From positions 1,584,501 through 1,644,500 of the forward strand of contig WPIO01000035.1 of NCBI GenBank assembly GCA_009760855.2: 60,000 bases of DNA. Direction: 5' to 3'. The notes under the pieces were generated by a model. It was not told where the DNA came from. It was given only the letters and a program-made list of their open reading frames with translations, and ran no database searches. A program made the translations under genes and the position numbers. Each line of letters begins with the position of its first letter. Positions within the stretch are counted from its first letter, which is position 1. Origin of the DNA: Cristatella mucedo. Lineage: Eukaryota > Bryozoa > Phylactolaemata > Cristatellidae. Positions 36,626 through 47,744 of this stretch are shown here, piece by piece.

Positions 36626-37207
36626 TACGGCCCATTATCACAATGTGTTTTCTAAGTGGGACACACATTTTTATTAGAAATTATACCTTGACCCAGATGC
36701 TGCAATAGTGTTTTGTATTCTTGTGACTTGCCAAAATTACGCAGTGTACTTTTTTTTAAAGCAAACCTATTATATTATTTTGAAAAATTATTTAAATAAA
36801 TAAATATACACATACCTATTCTAAACTTATTCCAAGATATGCCAAACATCTACATAGATAGCTGAGCCTAACTTATGTTCTAAATTTCACTTTGATCTGA
36901 ACCCTTTTCACCTTAACTGCATAATTTAAACGCTTCTGGCTGACACCACCGAAAATAATCTAAAAGTAGCCAGGTGGTGATGACTAAGGTAACGAAGAAT
37001 ATTGAAGTGGAGTTACGAGCTACTTGGTTCGACGTCACTGGACATCAAAACGCCAACTAGTAATCATGTACATTTATTTCAATTTCACCATCTTATTATT
37101 AACCTGTCACCGAATTTCGCAAGCCGCACAAGACGCTTAGTCTGAAAATGTTAAACAAATATGACAGGTTTTAACGAAAATTAGTCACACTAATTAGGTC
37201 CAAATAT

Positions 37208-37210
<3 letters not shown>

Positions 37211-37266
<56 letters not shown>
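37211..37266. repeat. (GA)n microsatellite
   Basis: An almost perfect AG run of more than 50 bases, in otherwise unannotated AT-rich DNA (36626-37344). Confidence 0.98.
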
Positions 37267-37267
<1 letters not shown>

Positions 37268-37344
37268 CTGCTAAATTACAAGTGAGTAGTGACGAGATTT
37301 ATTTAGTCATAAATGAATTACGCCTACATCAGGTAATCGGATGT

Positions 37345-37560
37345 ATAACATCCTCTTTACATCCTTAATACACCAACTGCTCTCTTGACCGACCTACGAT
37401 TCTAAATTTCTGTTCAATGCTTAAGATGAAGATGTTTGGATACCGAATGTGTGCAACCACTTTGGCTGTGATAGTTCTTGAAAAAACTCGCCTTCATAGC
37501 ATGCATACGGTCTTAGTGACTTTATAAAGTGACTAACTAAGAATCGTTACACTACATCGT
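37345..37560 (+). mobile_element. worn family B LINE 3' end
   Basis: ACACCAACTGCTCTCTTGAC, GGATACCGAATGTGTGC, CACTTTGGCTGTGATAG and GTTACACTACATC follow the order of the 27.2-kb copy, with many changes. Confidence 0.55.
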
Positions 37561-37714
37561 TTCTGTGGCTATAATCAGAAAATAACCCACAAGAACATAT
37601 CAGGACCATTGGAGAGCTCATGTTGAACGATGGCTTCTCATGACATCGATTGGTATATATAGTTGGATTCAAGCCTTAAGGTGTTAGTCATGCATTACAA
37701 TATTATTCATTTGT

Positions 37715-37842
37715 ATGGCGGCTGAAGAGAAACTTATCTCGATTCGAACACTTAACATGTGCATGTGGGCTCAAGCCCACGACCTCAGCAAGGCCTTATT
37801 ACGGCTGAACATCTTATCAGCTGGACCAAACTAGCTCGTCTT
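37715..37842 (-). mobile_element. tRNA-derived SINE (SINE1), decayed
   Basis: Minus-strand head near 37842 (GAGCTAGTTTGGTCCAGCTG), B-box region GGTCGTGGGCTTGAGCCCAC near 37775, and tail AATCGAGATAAGTTTCTC near 37725. It matches the better SINE1 copies. Confidence 0.65.
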
Positions 37843-38089
37843 TATTTTAGGTTCTCGTTTCCTAGCCTTATCCAGATGTGAGTTTTGGAGCTGGCAAATA
37901 CTCGTTTGTCAGCGACTCTAAAAATTATAGCAGCCGAAAACTCTTTGCAGCCTAATTTATTAGGCTGTGTAGCAGCCTAAATTTTCTCTTTTGAGCACCG
38001 TCTTTGTTATATCATCAGATGAATGTTTTGTGGTGGTAATGAAATATGTCAGTCACAATAATAATTTTAGAGGTATTAATAATACGTGT

Positions 38090-38185
38090 AATATAGAGCC
38101 CTCAGAGAACTCAGTACCTTTCTGGGCACTTTACATCTGCTACAAACGAAGTGCAATTGAAGGGTTGGTGGTACCATACTCAATA
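38090..38185 (-). mobile_element. short LINE 3' tail (family A), reverse
   Basis: AGCCCTCAGAGAACTCAG, CTTTCTGGGCACTTTACATC and GTGCAATTGAAGGG are the reverse of the family-A end; ATT-rich DNA flanks both sides. Confidence 0.6.
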
Positions 38186-38344
38186 ACAATACAATATCAA
38201 GTAAATTATTGATATTATTATATTAATATTATTATAATTATACACGGAGTAACCACACACAAACTCATACAGGATAAATTAGAAGGACCCGCTAAAGATT
38301 TTCATAACTGGCCTTGCTATCCTTGATGTCTTTCGATATTCAAT

Positions 38345-39800
38345 TCACAAACGCCCACATTGTGGGATGCTGACTGCTGAAGAGTAATTACCATGCATAG
38401 TGCCATCCCTCGCAGATGTGATTAGTTCTGGCAAGTCCACTAGCCGCATAATTTCTCTTGTTCCAAGTTGTAATACTACAGAGAGATGATCCATACCATC
38501 TCCTCTTCCGAGCAGACGGCGTCCTCGAATGTAGCAGTTCTGGAAGAAAGTCATCAGTTCTTCAATGCATTTCTGTTTAGGCATGTCTTCAACTAGCTCG
38601 TCAAAGGCGCCTAAGACGTCGTTTTCGGGAACAAATGCGAGAGCTGATAGGCATTTCACTTCATGAGATGCCAATCAGCTCTCACATTTGTTCCTGAAAA
38701 CCTTTCATCAGTTCCACATCACTCATTAGCTTTCACCAGATCCAAACCTTTCATCAGTTGAATATGCAGTTTTTAGTCCGAGCTCTAAAACTTTCTAGAG
38801 AACAATTTGCTTCAGGTGGAAATATAAGTGACTTATTCTAGCTGCATGATAAGCGGCTAGCAATACATTTTTGGCGACAGGTCAAAATCCGTGAGAATGA
38901 CCTCTGGTGCTCCTTGTGGCATGAAATTTGTGACGACGAGCATAAATCATTGATTACTTGCCTGCCTCATGTCAAGCAACACACAAATAAGGGCAGCTGA
39001 GTTTATGCCCTCATTAATGAAAATGTGGAAGGTGTAGAGTAGATAGAATACAGATAGAATAACTTCGAATATGCCATTGCCTAGCGACTGCTTAGCATGC
39101 ATCATCCCATCTACAGCTGTGCGATTGCCCATAACTATAACTCTCAGCCCATTTATCGCCTTGCGAATCATGTAGTACTAAGTTACTAAATCTTTCTGGT
39201 ATTTTAAAAGTCGCATTGGTTGGCAGTGGTGGTCACACCTGCAGATCGTTTGCTTCACTTGTTACTTTACTTCTAAGCCGCCGAAGCACACGAGACAGTG
39301 TGTCCTTACATAGGGCCACGAGAACGTGATCAGGTAAGGTGGACATCACAGCAGCTTGACTGGTTGACGGTCGAGCAAGAGTCATCCGCTCTTTCATTTG
39401 TCCAACAAGTTTGCGCACCAATGACTTTGACCAATTTCCTTCATGAGTGTGGTCATTGAATAGGTTTATAACCCTGTCGTCCAGCATCTTCACTCTCGCG
39501 CGGCACTTCAACGAGGTAAACTTGCAACATCTCATTACCACACTATTCTTCATAGTCTGCTTGTGAAACCAGTACTCGTGATTAACAATAAGCAAAGTTC
39601 TCTTTCCTCGTTTTGTCACTCCATATTGCATGGTACCAGCCATGAATCTGGTATAACACGTGCACAGGCAGAAGTTGCTAGGTACGCCTATAAACATTAC
39701 AGAATGTGTCACATAATGGAAAATTCTAGAAAAGCAATATCCATACTTACCGAGAAACGAAGTTGATTTTCTCCCTCACTCTCGCCACATTACACGACAG
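38345..39800 (-). pseudogene. decayed FLYWCH zinc finger and MULE-like transposase
   Basis: Remnant of a DNA-transposon (Mutator-like) transposase gene, or a host gene derived from one. Reading from the right: 39712-39233 encodes a FLYWCH-type zinc finger (GVTKRGKRTLLIVNHEYWFH, then RCCKF, LKCRARV and HTHEGN giving the Cys-Cys-His-His set). 39171-38947 matches the MULE core with AVDGMMHAKQSL (normally a DGTF-type motif), IFEVILSVFYLLYTFHIF and ICVLLDMRQ. 38920-38700 reads PEVILTDFDLSPK, then LYFHLKQIV and ELGLKTAYSTDERF in shifted frames with stops. 38674-38345 reads CLSALAFVPENDVLGAFDEL and TFFQNCYIRGRR. The order is that of a full MULE transposase, but at least two frame breaks and several stops make it inactive. 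Confidence 0.75.
38621..38701. repeat. imperfect inverted repeat inside the MULE remnant
   Basis: Arms of 34 bases (38621-38654 and 38668-38701) around a 13-base spacer. GTTTTCGGGAACAAATGCGA on the left is mirrored by GTTTTCAGGAACAAATGTGA on the complementary strand at the right. Three bases differ. The right arm looks like an inverted copy of the left, which encodes the conserved ALAFVPEN stretch, and it displaces normal coding sequence. Confidence 0.85.
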
Positions 39801-40046
39801 CAGCCATATCTCACTAACCAACTGTATATGTGATTTATGGTAGCTCTTCAAACAGTACATATGAGCCGTAAATGCAGCAACATTCCCGGTATTGACGTGT
39901 CCTGCTGGTTAAATTCGGTGGTGCAACGTTATAACACGTTCAACAGTCACTTTCGGTACCGAATATATTGGTTTACACAACATTTTTGTATCAAAACCAA
40001 ATTCCTATCATATCACCTAATGGGATTCTGTCAGTCCAAATATTAT

Positions 40047-40200
40047 GGGTCGAGCAATCCGTGAGTGCAAAAGCCCATGGGTGAATTGGACTGGGACGAA
40101 TCGTCCGAGAGGCCTATAATCCTAGTGTCGAATACTCCCTGGGTTTAATCGCCCGGGTCGAGCACTGATGGGTCCAAGCAGCCGGGGTGGAAAAGTCTGG
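40047..40200. repeat. degenerate ~15-bp minisatellite upstream of the MULE remnant
   Basis: About ten units of 14-18 bases, each opening with GGGT or a variant: GGGTCGAGCAATCCGTGA, GTGCAAAAGCCCAT, GGGTGAATTGGACT, GGGACGAATCGTCCGAGA, GGCCTATAATCCTA, GTGTCGAATACTCCCT, GGGTTTAATCGCCCG, GGTCGAGCACTGAT, GGGTCCAAGCAGCCG, GGGTGGAAAAGTCTGG. It is GC-richer than its surroundings. It lies about 250 bases beyond the 5' end of the transposase remnant, where subterminal repeats of a DNA transposon would be. Confidence 0.75.
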
Positions 40201-41533
40201 TTACTGCAAACTCGCCTAACTATATGCACGTTAATACGAGGAATCACTTCGAAGGCGTTCCAAGCATTCGCCACATCAGAATATCAGTTAATGTGACTTA
40301 GCATTGTTGGTTTTCTTACATATGAATGAATTTGTACCTAGTTTTTGCAAAACGAAGTGACTAGGCTTGTACACTATTCCTGAACCTTGGTTCTATTATC
40401 GATCAGCCAGGAGGAAACGTCCTAATATCAATTAGCTCATTTATTTCATATCAGAAAGGTATAACACAGATTTCACAATGATTTCTTTGATTTTAGGCAT
40501 CTAGCATTCATCGGTCGGCACAACGATGAGAATTGTTTCCGAATACAATAGTCACTATTTAAACTGCTCTTCGTGCTTGAGTACCTCACTCAAATCAAGA
40601 CCTGTGATAACCTATTATCTTTATGCTTCCAATGCCTGAAATGAATAAAATCAGCTACACAAAGTAACTTAATTTGATATCACATGAAAAATAAAAGATA
40701 AACATATCTGTTGATTATAGGATTCTTGACCTCAGTTTCTACTTAAATTTGCAACCATAAGATTGCTTAGGATTTCTTTAATAGCATGATAATTTTGGTG
40801 GGCTTCGGTTTCAGTACATTTAGTATGCCTGAAGTAAATTTTGGTCCAAGAGTGGTGAATAATTTTCCTTGACTCACGATTATTATATATTGTTGGATTT
40901 TAATAACAGCATATTTAACCAGGGCATAATTGCCTTTAACCAACTAAAAAAAATGAAAGCTATTCTTCTGATTAATTTCGTACGAAAAATCTTGTAATGC
41001 AATCAATCATTAGAAGTTGTAAGTACTTAATAACTATTCCATTGCACAAAGAAGTTCTCAATGTAGTGCCGTATCTTAGTAAGATTACAACAAGTGAGTA
41101 CCAACGAAGGGTTACCGTCTGAGCAATTCAACATGCCCAAGCAATTACAATCAACTTATGGTCAGCTTACAGTTATTTATGGTTTAATCATTAAACATAC
41201 GCACTATTTCACAGAAGGTTGTTGGTTTGACTAAATAGTTTAGCAGTAGTTGAACTAGTGGGCAGCAATTCAAATGGGCAATAATTAGCACTATATTTCC
41301 ATGGCCGTAAATATATCTTTCAAAACTAAGATAGTATACCGGGAGTAAAAACTTTGCTTATATTATGATCTTGTAAATTTATTTAGGATCTAACTTCATA
41401 ATAATCAGAATATATAATCTCATTTATCAAACTTCCTATCTTGTTAAGTAGTTTTAAGCATTCGAATCAAACGTTTTAGGCTCGGAAATACCTGAAGTAC
41501 ATATTGATTGCATTCAAAAAATCAGCGATGCCT
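40201..41533. other. AT-rich DNA, no gene seen
   Basis: No exon, RT or SINE motif was recognised up to the SINE at 41534. Confidence 0.5.
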
Positions 41534-41690
41534 GCCCAGCTGATTTGGTCGAGTGGTTAAGGTGCTCGCCCCGACCAAGGTCTGACTGATGTCGTGGGCT
41601 CGAGCCCCGAGGTATATATGAAGCACCTGAACAGAGATTAAGTTCTCAAGGGGTGCTAAATAAATGAATTAAATATTTTTTAAGCTGAAA
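41534..41690 (+). mobile_element. tRNA-derived SINE with L2-like 3' tail (SINE1), best copy
   Basis: The head is Ser/Leu-tRNA-like: TGGTCGAGTGGTTAAGGTGC is close to a type-II tRNA A box, and GTGGGCTCGAGCCCCGAGG holds the B box. The tail AAGCACCTGAACAGAGATTA, AGTTCTCAAGGGGTGCTAAA resembles the end motif of the family-A LINE (AAGCGCCTAGAAAGAG, TTCTCTGAGGGTGCTTTA). A SINE sharing its 3' end with a LINE is normally copied by that LINE's reverse transcriptase. Further copies: 50232-50356 and 52600-52742 (-), with worn ones at 37715 and in the paralogous block. Confidence 0.8.
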
Positions 41691-41951
41691 AAACAATTAA
41701 CGATCAGCTATCATTATTTAGAGACTAACTGGTTACTTAATTCAATAATTCAAAAGTAAAAGAATAATGGATATGATAGCTAGCCATTGCACAGGATTCC
41801 TGCAGAGGAAATAAACATTTGAGTTCGTTTTCCGAATGTTTTTGTAAAGCTGAAACAATTTTTTATACCTTAGGCAGTAATATACACTATATTTTGTTGA
41901 TGTAACTTTTTTTGAAAATTGTATTTGATTCCAGCTGAACTTGTAATTTAG

Positions 41952-42395
41952 GGTTATGTTTACACGTGGATCCGGGATCTATAGCAGGCGGCTTTCGTGC
42001 GGTGACAAATAATCAAGATCTTACTATCGATTGCCGTGTGAATCGTCAAGTGCGGAGAGGAATAACTCAGGTGACATTTCAATACAGAAAGCTGAATCAA
42101 CCTTACACCACACAAGCAGGCCTCAGAACAGGAACTCAGCAGATAACCTATTTTAGTGATTATTGGACGTATAAAGGTTTAGTATGGTTCACTGGAGACA
42201 TTTTCTCTTCCTTTGTTAAGACTGGGAGGACGATGATGTGTCGAATAGTGAACAACGACTATGGCTGTGAGATTAACCTGGGTCCGGCCACTACATCCAA
42301 TGCTGGCCTATACCGATGCATGTATCATTCAACCTTGGAATCCAATACCATCATAACATACCCAGGTGTATTCGATCCTATTCTGGTATTATTAG
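41952..42395 (+). CDS. Ig-domain exon (open, phase 1 at both ends)
   Basis: One extracellular Ig domain of an IgSF receptor. The exon starts after an AATTTAG acceptor and ends at AG/GTAAG (42395/42396). Both phases are 1; it is 444 bp, 148 codons, with no stop. Counting from codon 41954, Cys27 (LTIDC, B strand) and Cys122 (SNAGLYRC, F strand) are the expected disulfide pair, 95 residues apart as in long V-type domains. SNAGLYRC fits the DxGxYxC F-strand signature, with Ser-Asn-Ala for the Asp. The usual C-strand Trp is replaced by VTFQYRKL. An extra pair, Cys96 and Cys105, may form a second disulfide. A further acceptor at 41934 would bring in an in-frame TGA and is rejected. The protein is not identified. 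Confidence 0.75.
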
Positions 42396-45301
42396 GTAAG
42401 CAGACATAAATATCGTTTTTATTGTACATGCAGATAATGGCTTACTATTTTATTAATTATAATCTGCAAGATATTTTCCTTACAAAGATCCTTCAATTTC
42501 CTTCAGTGCATATGGAGTTAATTTCGTTTTACAAATCTTATCTCAGATTTTACATTGAGATTATGTGATCAGTTTCAAATTAATCATATAAAATATTGTT
42601 CAAAATACAAACACAATTAGCTAGCAGCGTACCTGAACATTGAAGGGAAAAATTTTCGTTTATATACTTGATGCACTTCTACGGCTTTTTTCTAATTGTT
42701 AAGTTTGATCTGCCAAAAGTACTGATACACGAGTTATGGCGAGAACGGCCATTTTCATGGGGAATCAGTTGAAGGTTCATCGCTTTATGTACATAAAACG
42801 AAGTGAAGGGATGTCATGAGCTCAGTAGTCAATAAGTCGGATGCATACGAAGCCTAAATAACACAAGTATCATATTCAGGGAAAAACTCGCCAGGAATCA
42901 GGCTTTTATGACTGGAACTGAAGTGCTGACCACTACCAAACTTGTTCCTAATGCATGTTCCAATTGTATCTATGCAGTGACTAGGATAAAGCTATTCTCG
43001 GATAAGGTATTAAAGACAAGACATATTTAAAATAATTGTTGATGCACCTATTAGTCACAACCTACCAGCAAGCCGTCTTCCAAGGGACTATACCACCATT
43101 TGAGCATCATGCGTTCGACCTATCTAAAGATCAGCAGTTTAACCTATACAAATGAATATATATATAATTTTATTACATATATACACCTATACTATTTTAC
43201 AATTCAAGAGTTGTTTCAGCCATATCATCCCAAGTAGATCTCTGGCTTTTCCTCAAAATCGGGTAAAATCTTGAGGTTTTTTAGTTGCTTGGGTTTTCAT
43301 CAAATCCACTGGATATCCTATTGCATAGCCGGTTATTGACTGCCTCAATTATCCGGCTAGTTGTCGGCTCATTTTAAAGAAACGGGATTCTTAACTATGA
43401 TCAAGTTTTCAAAGATAAGTTGGATGCATTTTCACTAATCTAGATGCAGATGGCGCCCTGCTCTGGTAGCTGTATTCTGATATTACCCACCTGTTTTTTT
43501 TCTTTCAGACCTCGTTTTTTGACAAGGTGGTACTAATGTTGGCTGTCAATGTTAAAGAATTAGTTGGCTGTATGAATTTCCGCTTTTTTCACGTGCAACC
43601 ACTTAGAAATGTTACTCATGCGTCCTCATCAAAGAATATCTAGCTCCCAGTCAGGATATACTAAAATTGATCTGCCAATGTAAATCGGTATAGCCTAACT
43701 GAGAATTGTTATAAATAACTCAATTACACTTGCATTTCCTTCAGACTTTAATTAAAAAATGGGCCACAGCATACGCCATCACTACCCAAGCAAAAACCTG
43801 CCTCATCTGTTTCTTGCCGGCCTATATAACTTTATTTTGGTAAAGTACTTTAATAGTAATGCTCATATCAGTAGCCATGTCCTCAATCTCTTTATAAATA
43901 ATGATTTGATTCTGGCTGACCTCATTGTGAGCTGGCTGCAACCTAAAGTAATCGCTCAGTCTTGCCAACTGTTTCTGTTCTGTATAACTTGCAACCTACC
44001 ACGGGGTATTTCCAGTAATAGAAATGAAGATTACTGACCCAGGTCAACGTTTTAAATCTGATGTTAGTTATCGACTTTTAAATCTGCAGGCAGACTTGGC
44101 TTACAGAGTGAATGCAAACACAATTAAAGTGAACCTAAATGGTTACATCGTTCATAGCAGCAGGATAGCATAGCTTAAGTCACTATAAATGTTCCTAAAT
44201 ATGTTTTTTAATTATCCAAAGAAGTTAAAGAGATATGCCTTGCTCTGCAAAAGCTAGCAGGCATTTTTTTTAGTCTGGATCAAACAATGCTTCAGCTAAT
44301 TTCCATGACTGGCTTTCTCATAACCCTCACCAGAAGCATTGAAAAACACGGGCTTTGGTTTTGTGTAACAAATTAAAATTATGCCCGTTAAAACCAACCC
44401 TGAGCGAATTTTAAAGGTTGTAAACAATGTGCATGACAAATCTTTGGTTCATACTCCACAGATAATAATGGATATTCTAATTTTCAGCTTTCCTTTATTT
44501 TAGGAAACTTGTAGGTATTTTATATCTTTCCCTAAACCTACATTGAACTAAATGAATTATAGAGCTCTTCTGAAACTCTTCTTAAGGGATGAATCATCCA
44601 AGGTTTCTTTTTGAAATCTAACTGCAAAAGTAAAGTCATTAAAAAACTGAATGTCTCCAAAACGCCATACCTCAACCTTTAATTGATTTCTGAAGACCAC
44701 AGAAGCACAGTCATAACTGTGATCCGTAATGATTCTCAGACACAATATTTGAACTTGAGTCATTCATATCGACCACGGTTAGATTAATACATGTAAAAGA
44801 CCTGCATTAGATTAACATAACCTTGCAAACTCTAGCAAACTTTCAGGCTTTTCAACACCACGTTTTTCAGCTTAGATTTTTGTAAAGTTACCTTGAAAAA
44901 GTCTCAAAGGTTTTTAGAAAACGTTAAGAAACATCAAGTGCTATGGAATTATATTACTTTCCAGCAGCACCACTCCGTTGACACTTATTTCCTCCATGCA
45001 AAACATAGGATTGTAGGTAGAGGGGATGACTGGGATGTGGCTGAGCCAGCCCAGCAGGATCAATTGATTGTGTTTAATACTATTTATCGTTAAACTTAGT
45101 ATCGTTCTCTATCATTCAAGCAATGATGAATTTAAGGATAGAGGACAATATTAGGTAAAATAAAAGTGGCCCCATCGTGTTTAAAACGTTACTCGATATC
45201 CATAGCTTGAGAATGTTTGGCCTCACCAAGCACGTCATTAACTTGTTGATTGAAGCAATAGTTCGTCAACCGTTCCTATGGCTTGTGAATTTATACTGAG
45301 C
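42396..45301. other. probable intron or intergenic DNA with little recognisable content
   Basis: AT-rich. A tRNA-like reverse stretch near 42880-42945 may be an old SINE. A possible old minus-strand LINE C-terminus lies at 44540-44765 (RFGDIQFF, LDDSSLKKSF), too weak to call. No further Ig-like exon was found. Confidence 0.4.
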
Positions 45302-45560
45302 CTTCGTGTAGACATAATTTAAATGAATGGGATCATATATCAATTGTGTTCTGGCGAAAATCAGCTGAATTTGTCGTCTAACCACTCCGGATCAGCTGCA
45401 CCGATAGACTAACTGCATGCTGGCTTTCAAAACTTCGTGTACACATAATTTGATGATTGGGATCATATATAAATTGTATTCTGGTGAAAATCAGCTGAAT
45501 TTGTCGTCTAACCACTCCGGATCAGCTGCACCGATAGACTAACTGAATGCTGGCTTTCAA
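45302..45560 (+). repeat. 131-bp tandem duplication
   Basis: Two direct copies, 45302-45432 and 45433-45560. Both begin CTTCGTGTA and end GCTGGCTTTCAAAA. The inner part ATCAGCTGAATTTGTCGTCT to GATAGACTAACTG is identical in both; the left part has several changes. Confidence 0.95.
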
Positions 45561-45563
45561 AAT

Positions 45564-47744
45564 CTTCACCAATAAATGCAACATCGTTTCCTTAACTTCA
45601 AAAACGATAGGTCCGTAATTGAATCTAATTATACACAGCTAATGGAGGTTATTAAGAAAAAACTTCTTCCTCCAGTAGAAAGTGTTGCTGTGGGACCATC
45701 ACTCGCATTGCGAATTGAGACGCAGCTGTTCTTCAGATGACCATTTCGTCCGATGTCTACCTAAGATTACAGACTAACTACTATGTGGCATAGAAAAAAC
45801 TTAGCAGTCTCCCTGATTCTGTCTAGGGTATGCTATTACTGTTTCATTGTGACTTTGACACTAAAGAAGTAAACATAGCCACCGCAATTAGTGATATATA
45901 TGGCAGGAAGGCTAGTTACGCATTTTCTAAAGGTTCAACCGTGTTTCTCCTGAAGTGGTGCTAGCTTCCTGGTAATAAAGTAATTCAGAGTAGAGATTTT
46001 GAACTTTTCACAAAGACTTACTCTGCCTTCGCTCGTCGTATTTATCTAAAGAGATGCTCCAGTTTCTGCATATTCGTGGCTCCAAGTTTTTTATCAATAA
46101 AAAATTACCTGTAAAGTCATCCTATGTAAAGCCGATGGCGAACTTAAATTGTGCTCTGCAGATCATTGAATGTATAGCAAAAGTCCGTAGCTTATTCATG
46201 AATACTTGTATCCAATGCTGCCGACAGTTTACCATCCTATCCAACATTCACAGGCTGCTACCTAAGGGCTAGTGACTTAATAAAAGTCCTCTAGCTTTAG
46301 CTATGCTCGTAGCTTTTTATTTATTGAAAGAGATACATTCGTGCAACTTAAGTAAGCCCATCAACAAAGCCGATCTTTTTATGCTAAAAGCGTATCGTAG
46401 AAAACTATCTGTTGGAGCTCCAACTGATTCGTTGTGTGTTTTAAGAGTCTTGACAACTATGTAATTCACTGGCAAGAGATATATATGAATCTAAGACTTG
46501 CGTAGGTAGAATTTAGTCAGCATGGTTCGAATGTCGCTTCATGCAATTACAAATCTGATTAGGGTGTTATTCAGGTGACCAAATTCTAAGAGAAAGCAAG
46601 AAATCAGCCGGTCGGTGATAAACAAATAAATAGATAGGCCAGTTTAGAGAAGCGTAGTTACTGCAAGTAGTGAGAAATTATTTTAAGTCTAGACCTGAAT
46701 TTTCATTCTAAAACTGTTCAACATTGCACTCTGAGAATTTTTTATTGCTCTAACGGAAGTATGGATTAATTCGATTAGCTTAATTTTAAGATAGATATAT
46801 ATCAAATCCCTAACCTTACTTACTGTTTGTTTTCTTTAATTGATGAGGTCAGAACTTTGCAATTTTAAACAGCTAAACGAAGGGAAAATTGACAGTGTAG
46901 TTAAAGTATCGATCAATTGACATTTAAGAATAGATCATACAACTGACACTACATGCATTTTGCTTGACAAGGTAGTTTAAATACTTTTTTCCATCTTAGA
47001 GACAACGCTTTTTTCGTTCCTGTCATCTAATTACACTCATTTTGTTTAAATTCTATGCTTCGATTAATCCGCTTGTGTTAGCAACGTATATATTTGGTGT
47101 GGCCTATGAACTTCAGGTGCCGACCAGTCAACTTCAGATCTATTCACAAGCTTAACAGCATTACATCTGATGACAAATTATAGAGAAGATTGTGTCTTGA
47201 TTTGACCTTGGCTGGGTGAGACTAAATATTGTAGCGATGCATGGTTAAAAATATAACTTTGTGATATCGCATTTTGGAAATATATATGGAATAATATCGG
47301 CTAACAATGAAAGTGACTATGAGGCTTTTTAGCATGTACAAGACCTAAACGCATATACATTCTTCCAAGCGATAAACAAGAAAGAGTATATGCAATCAAT
47401 CGCTGTGCAAGCTTCCAACAAATCCTGATGAGTAGTGGTCTCAATATTTTTGCATTCGAAAACTTGTTAAGTTCAGGAAGAAAATCTACATAATCTCAGA
47501 AACTCTCATTCCGGACCCTGGAAAACCAGTGTTATCATTAGTGCTCCGACCGTCTCCTAACCTCACTGGTTGGTATTTTATTTGTCGAGACCATACTGGA
47601 CCTTTTTAAGGCCAGTGATACTCTAAGACAATGAGCTTAGGGTAGTGTCCGACTTCCCTACGGTAACCGTACAACAGCAGTTACACGCTATGCATGCTAT
47701 TGGTGGTAAAAGTAAAATGGTATGCCGCAGCTCACATAATGTAA
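45564..47744. other. AT-rich DNA, no gene seen
   Basis: A 72-codon frame at 46054-46272 has no motif and no clear splice sites. Confidence 0.45.

Noticed and set aside
41540-41615. Possible functional tRNA gene (Ser/Leu type)
   Set aside because: The A and B boxes are good, but the acceptor stem does not pair and the sequence continues into a LINE-like tail shared by other copies, so it is a SINE head.
43746-44037. Strong acceptor (ACTTGCATTTCCTTCAG) followed by a 92-codon frame
   Set aside because: The phase-1 reading stops after two codons, and the other readings show no Ig or TM pattern.
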